DNA of 10,404 nucleotides from Polyrhizophydium stewartii (Eukaryota > Chytridiomycota > Chytridiomycetes > Rhizophydiales): positions 1 through 10,404 of the forward strand of contig JADGIZ010000663.1 in NCBI GenBank assembly GCA_027604665.1, in the 5' to 3' direction. This document shows positions 6,881-10,404 of the stretch, piece by piece. Made by a program: the position numbers and the translations under genes. Within the stretch, counting starts at the first letter, position 1. Every line of letters starts with the position of its first letter. A model generated the notes under the pieces. The model had not been told where the DNA came from, ran no database searches, and saw only the letters and a list, made by a program, of their open reading frames with translations.

Positions 6881-8698
6881 GGCGCTGCCGCCGCCACCGC
6901 GAGCGCGAGCGCGCTCGACGTCACGATCCAGAAGCTCCAGAACAGCCACTCGGCGTGAGAGCCGTTGCGACCGCCGCCATCACGCACTCGCTGCAGAAGC
7001 GCCTCGAGCCGCTCGGAGAACGCATCAAGTGAGAACCGCTCCACCACCCGCGCGCGCGCCTTCGCGCCCATCTTCGCACGCCGATCGCTGCCGCCCGCCG
7101 CAACCAGCTCCGCGAGCTGCCGCCCAAATGCTCCCGCGTTGCCTTCGCACAGATACCCCGTCTCGCCGTGCACAATCGACTCGACCGGCCCGCCGCTGCT
7201 GACCGCCACCACAGGCAGCTGCGCATACATCGCCTCGACCGGCACAATCCCAAAGTGCTCGTGGCTCGGCGTGTACACCAGACACAGCGACGATCGCAGC
7301 AGATACGTGCGCTGCGCCTCGCTGAACGACGGCACAAACACAACCTGCGCCGCGCTCATCTCAACGTGCTTGCTTCCGGCCACGCTGCGCGCACCGGCAA
7401 TGTGCGTCGACAGCCCGTGCCGCTGCGCAAGCGCAACCAGCTCGCCCAGGTGCTCGACGTTCTCGGCAACCCGCGAGTCGTATCCGCCTGCAATCACCAG
7501 CCGCAGGCCGTCAAATTGCTTCGCCGCCAGCGTCCGCAGCTGCACAAACGCCTCGATCGCAAGCCCAATGTTCTTCTTGCGCTCAAACCGGTTGATGGAC
7601 ACAATCGTCGTCTTGTTGCTGCCAAGCCGCGCGTCGGACGGTCAGCTAAGCTGCGTGCGATCCAAGCACCATCTCTTGATCCTCCAGTGCGCATGCTCAC
7701 GATGCGATCAGCTTGACGCCCTCGTCGCTGCGGTCAATGTCGTTCGGGTACGAGTCGAGGCGGATGCCTGGATACAGCACCTCGGGTCGGATCTTGGCCG
7801 ACTTGAACGCGTCCGCGAACACAGACGCCGTGAACGCGCTGTTGACCACAATGTCGTCCGCCATGTCTGCATGTGCAGTGTATTTTCCACCGTCGTCACC
7901 GTCAGCACATCGACCGGCACAGAGCATGCGCAACATGCGCAGCGCGTCACGCACTCGTCGTCAGCTCCTCGAGCGAGTCGATGGGCATGCGGTAGAGGCT
8001 CTTGGCAAGCGAGTCGCGCCGCGTCAGAAGCTTATCCGGGAAATGGCAGTAGAACAAGACCTGGCCGCAATAGCCCGCATATTGCAGTGTCAGCCCAAGC
8101 GCCCTCGCGTGCAGCACCAGATCCGCGACGCCGCATCGACTCGCCTTGGCCTTGAGCCCGCGCAACACGGGGATCGTTGCCGAGATCTGGTCGACAAACA
8201 GCACGTCGTAGCTCTTTGGCCACAGCAGAAGCATCATGGCAGAGAGATACAGGCTGCGCAGGATCGCAAACACCATGTGGCCCTTGCCAGCAATGCTGCG
8301 CGGCAGCCAGTCGCCGTACACACGCACGTCGAGCCGCCCGTCGCGCGTCTCCTCGAAGCAGTGCGTGCGGTCGTGGTGCGACGTGAAGATGGTCACCGTG
8401 TGCCCGCGCGCCTGCAGGCCCATGGCGGCGTCGACAACAAGCCGCTCGGCGCCGCCTGCCGTCCCACCGGGCGAACGAGCCGCGCAGCCAGTCGTCAGCT
8501 CCGAGCCCGTACCAGCTCGCCGCGGCATCCAAGCCCTCCAAGCGCACCGATGCCCAGGTCTGGGTGAACAAACGCCACGCGTAGCTTCCCGCTGTCGCCG
8601 CCCGCGCCGGTAGTCGCCACGCCGACTGCCGCCGCGGCCCTGGCTGCGTCCGTCTCGGCCGCCTTTGACGTGCTCGCCTTTGCGCGCCTGGTCGCCAT
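6879..8698 (-). CDS. ALG2: ALG2 alpha-1,3/1,6-mannosyltransferase, 5 exons, 3' end unresolved
   Basis: ALG2 adds the second and third mannoses to the dolichol-linked N-glycan precursor on the cytosolic face of the ER. Exons in coding order: 8698-8548, 8455-8145, 8060-7955, 7866-7701, and 7618 to about 6879; about 492 residues to the last credible codon. Conserved runs include [91 protein letters not shown], and the GT4 EX7E motif EHFGIVPVE near residues 365-373. The N-terminus is Ala/Thr-rich. A hydrophobic segment at about 469-490 (EWLFWSFWIV onward) resembles the membrane-binding C-terminus of yeast Alg2. ATG 8698 is the first in-frame ATG after a TGA at 8734-8732. The frame runs on to 6172 through Arg/Cys-rich codons that do not look like protein, so a splice (possible donor GTACGG at 6878) or other ending is missing. 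Confidence 0.93.
7619..7700 (-). other. ALG2 intron 4
   Basis: Intron of 82 nt with donor GTGAGC, TTAGCTGACC and acceptor TTGGCAG. It is phase 2, joining VKLIAS to NKTTIVSINRF. Confidence 0.85.
7867..7954 (-). other. ALG2 intron 3
   Basis: Intron of 88 nt with donor GTGCGT, GTGCTGACGG and acceptor CATGCAG. It is phase 1, joining EELTT to [10 protein letters not shown]. Confidence 0.87.
8061..8144 (-). other. GC-AG intron in ALG2, frame-neutral
   Basis: Donor AAG|GCGAGT, GGCTGACAC and acceptor GGCCAG, 84 nt, phase 0. It has no in-frame stop. Removal gives IPVLRGLKAK|VLFYCHF, matching other ALG2 proteins, whereas retention inserts 28 residues into a conserved strand. In-phase GT donors exist further in (GTCGCG, GTGCTG) but would leave extra residues. 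Confidence 0.7.
8456..8547 (-). other. ALG2 intron 1
   Basis: Intron of 92 nt with donor GTGCGC, GAGCTGACG and acceptor ACGGCAG. It is phase 1 and restores the hallmark [13 protein letters not shown]. Confidence 0.9.
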
Positions 8699-9254
8699 GA
8701 TTGTCGCGGCCAACCTCTGCACGAGCAATTTTCATATCTTTTCACCGATCGCCATGAACTCGGCGACATGCCCCTTGTCCCGGCGAACATCTGCAGGCCT
8801 GCGACGCGCAGCTCGATCGTTTCTCAACACTCGTCGAGCACCTGCGCTCACAAGAGCACGCTGGCTTCTACTGCGGAACCGCATGCCACTATGGCGAGTG
8901 CGATCGTCGGCAGAGGCCGCACATCGAGACGCCCGACCAGTTCAAGGATCACGCCGCAACCCACGAGTGAGTCGGCGGGCCTGCTGTGGAAAATGGAGGC
9001 ACAGGAGAAGACGAAGATCATTGAGTCTGCTCGTGCTTGCCCAAGGCGCGAGGCGTCTGATCGGGACAGCGAAATACCGTTACCAAACCTGCATCATGAC
9101 TGAATGGCGAGTGGAATGAATCTGTGCTTGTTCAAGCGTTGGCAGTCGACTTCTTATGCCGCATGTGAGCCAACTGAGAATAAGAGTTGAGGTCATTGGT
9201 GCGAGCACATTGACAAGCTCGTGAACTGAAGAGCTTTTCCATCTTCCCTCCGCA
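8699..9254. promoter_or_regulatory. Divergent spacer between ALG2 and VMA22-like genes
   Basis: The 556 nt between opposed start codons must carry both promoters. The ALG2 side has a short AT-rich patch (about 8727-8745). The VMA22 side has a less GC-rich stretch from about 9060 to 9250 ending in a pyrimidine tract before the ATG. Between them lies the coding-like segment 8797-8970 described separately, so the spacer may not be purely regulatory. Confidence 0.5.
8797..8970 (+). CDS. Orphan coding-like exon, Cys/His-rich, unidentified
   Basis: This frame reads 57 residues of ordinary globular composition to a TGA: ACDAQLDRFSTLVEHLRSQE, then GFYCGTACHYGECD, ending DQFKDHAATHE. Codon position 3 is about 75 percent G/C by hand count while position 2 is A/T-rich, a real coding signature. 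No ATG lies in frame: an in-frame TGA sits at about 8754 and only non-ATG codons follow. CTGCAG at 8791-8796 could be a 3' splice site, and GTGAGT at 8967 is a perfect donor overlapping the stop. It may therefore be an internal or terminal exon whose partners I cannot find, or a truncated relic. The LR...YCGT pattern faintly recalls the C-terminal zinc-binding (DUF4187) tail of G-patch proteins, but the CxxC pair is missing, so I assign no function. Confidence 0.35.
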   Translation, partial: ACDAQLDRFSTLVEHLRSQEHAGFYCGTACHYGECDRRQRPHIETPDQFKDHAATHE

Positions 9255-10085
9255 ATGCAGCACCAGGACGAGCGCCTGCTGCGGATCCTCGACCTGCTCG
9301 ACGACGTGTCGGCGCGGTCGCGGCGCATCTCCGGGAGCATGGGGGCCGTGCGTGACCCGCTCGATCCCCCAGCCACAGGGGCGTGCACGGCCGCCCAGCG
9401 CTGACGCTCGCCAACAGGGATTCTTTGGCCTCGCGCAGGCCAAGTACATCATCGGCCCTGGCCGCCTGACGCAGCTGCAGTTCGACCAGCGCATGCAGGC
9501 CGTCGCCACCATGTGCGTCCGCCCCGCATGCCGCCCGCCTGCTCACACCTCGCTGCTCACGCTCGCCGTGACGGCAACTGCGCCAGCGAGCACGCTGGCG
9601 ACGACGGCGACGACGGCATGCGGCTCGTCCGCTCCGACGTCGCCAACCCCGCCGCCGCGGCCAAGCCCGCCGTGCCCAAAGCGGCCGACGCAGAGCCGGC
9701 CGAGTCCGCTGCGCCGGCCGCAGAGCCCGTGCCCGGCGGCGCTGGCCTCCGCAGGCGGCGTGACCGAGGCAGCGGCGAAGGCGACGCGGAGCCATCATCG
9801 GAGCTGGTCCCCGACGTGACGGAGCCCTTGGTCGACAGCCAGCCGTCGCCCTCGCCCTCGCCGCCGCAGTCGCCTTCTGTATTGCCGTCGCAACCAACAG
9901 CGCCGCCTGCACCGCAGAAGCCCGCGCACAACGACCCGATCAACTGGTTCGGCGTGCTCGTGCCGTCGCAGCTGCGCAACAGCCAGCGCAGCTTCAAGGA
10001 CGGCCTCGCCGAGATGATCGACCTTGCCAACACCAAAGCCGAGCTGCACCGCCTGATCGACGAGTACATGGCGTCTGCGCAATAG
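9255..10085 (+). CDS. VMA22: VMA22/CCDC115-like V-ATPase assembly factor, 3 exons
   Basis: Exons 9255-9347, 9418-9512 and 9587-10085 give 228 residues ending in TAG. Vma22 (CCDC115 in animals) is an ER factor that with Vma12 and Vma21 assembles the V0 sector of the vacuolar proton pump. An N-terminal helix (RLLRILDLLDDVSARSRRI) is followed by FFGLAQAKYIIG at about 32-43, matching the family's SLAKARY run. The C-terminal signature DPINWFGVLVPSQLRNSQRS lies at about residues 179-198, followed by a helix to the end. Between them is an Asp/Ala/Glu then Ser/Pro-rich linker of about 115 residues, longer than in the human protein. Both introns use donor GTGCGT. The first exon is short (31 codons). 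ATG 9255 follows a pyrimidine-rich leader. Head-to-head with ALG2, another ER-acting gene; co-regulation is possible but not shown. Confidence 0.92.
9348..9417 (+). other. VMA22-like intron 1
   Basis: Intron of 70 nt with donor GTGCGT, GCGCTGACG and acceptor CCAACAG. It is phase 0, joining ISGSMGA to GFFGLAQAKY. Confidence 0.87.
9513..9586 (+). other. VMA22-like intron 2
   Basis: Intron of 74 nt with donor GTGCGT, GCTCAC motifs and acceptor GCGCCAG. It is phase 2, joining QAVATI to EHAGDDGDDG. The junction falls in a poorly conserved linker, so it rests on frame and splice signals rather than homology. Confidence 0.75.
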
Positions 10086-10093
10086 ACCTTTGC

Positions 10094-10164
10094 GCACAAA
10101 CACACAAACACACACATACACACACAAACACCCACACACCCACCCACACTCCCACCCACACACA
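10094..10164 (+). repeat. CA-rich microsatellite in the VMA22-like 3' flank
   Basis: About 70 nt of imperfect CA dinucleotide repeat with interspersed ACAAA and CCCA units, starting 8 nt after the stop codon. It is probably inside the 3' UTR. Confidence 0.9.
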
Positions 10165-10404
10165 GCGCTCGGCGCCGGGTCCGGGCCAGGGTGTGGCAAG
10201 GCAGGTCAATGTGATTCTCTGCGTGAGATGCAGCAAAACACCGCATGTGCCAAAAAGAGACAACGAAGTCGGGGCAGGGGTGGAGCCTGCGCGGGAGCAG
10301 GCGGCAAAAGAAGCCTGAGAACGAGACGAAAGGAAGGCGAAGGAGAAGCGAAAAGAAAGTGGCACGAAAATGCCAAAAACGAGCGGAAAGAAAGACGAAA
10401 GGGG
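10165..10404. other. 3' flank with purine-rich end
   Basis: No convincing gene here. From about 10250 the + strand is strongly purine-rich (GAAAGG, GAAGG and GAGAAG units). Seen from the minus strand this is a CT-rich tract that could precede a minus-strand start, or belong to the 3' end of a neighbour outside the window. Confidence 0.4.

Noticed and set aside
5511..6949. Long minus-strand frames of 300-415 residues, Pro/Ala-rich
   Set aside because: They are antisense to the BORCS6-like exons and to the GGC-rich repeat. Composition follows from triplet bias, with no family match.
7025..8155. Long plus-strand frames over ALG2 (up to 396 residues)
   Set aside because: They are antisense shadows of well-conserved ALG2 exons and read through its introns.
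8726..8735. Alternative starts for ALG2 at TTG 8728 or ATG 8735
   Set aside because: ATG 8735 is in another frame from the HPDLGIG exon, and TTG is not a usual eukaryotic start. ATG 8698 is in frame and sufficient.
1..10404. Bacterial operon, phage, defence system or CRISPR
   Set aside because: All recognised genes are eukaryotic and spliced. There are no spaced direct repeats, integrases or ribosome-binding patterns.

Overview
This is a GC-rich, intron-rich eukaryotic locus holding five recognisable protein genes on both strands. I place it, by inference, in a zoosporic (flagellated) early-diverging fungus of chytrid type. PACRG, a ciliary doublet-microtubule protein, implies a flagellate. 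An attractin-like receptor beside fungus-like ALG2 and VMA22 genes, all cut by many short introns (mostly 62-114 nt), fits such a fungus. No tRNA, rRNA, transposon, CRISPR array or bacterial operon signal was seen.

Layout. (1) + strand 55-898: PACRG, three exons, apparently complete. (2) 899-1407: tail-to-tail spacer, very pyrimidine-rich, with a protein-like minus-strand stretch at about 1122-1320. (3) - strand 5443-1408: a 14-exon attractin-like type I membrane protein of about 946 residues (signal peptide, CUB, EGF, six-blade kelch propeller, PSI, ectodomain, one TM helix, cytoplasmic tail). (4) 5444-5589: a compact divergent promoter. (5) + strand 5590-6242: BORCS6-like BORC subunit, three exons. 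(6) 6243-6878: GGC/GCA-rich low-complexity DNA open in several frames on both strands; its coding status is unresolved. (7) - strand 8698 to about 6879: ALG2 mannosyltransferase, five exons recognised, true stop not located. (8) 8699-9254: spacer with an orphan coding-like exon at 8797-8970 (+). (9) + strand 9255-10085: VMA22/CCDC115-like V-ATPase assembly factor, three exons. (10) 10086-10404: 3' flank with a CA-rich repeat and a purine-rich stretch.

The genes are not an operon. They are housekeeping and endomembrane genes (ER N-glycan assembly, V-ATPase assembly, lysosome/vacuole positioning, a glycosylated receptor) next to a flagellar gene, arranged as two head-to-head pairs (attractin-like/BORCS6-like and ALG2/VMA22) with tail-to-tail boundaries between. 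Exon borders were set by hand from protein homology, reading frame and splice signals. The intron set is itself notable. Three of 23 assigned introns are best read as GC-AG, six donors are exactly GTGCGT, and 15 of 23 contain CTGAC, usually as GCTGAC, likely the branch site. I found no convincing new defence or mobile system; the most open questions are the orphan coding stretches and the 6243-6880 region.
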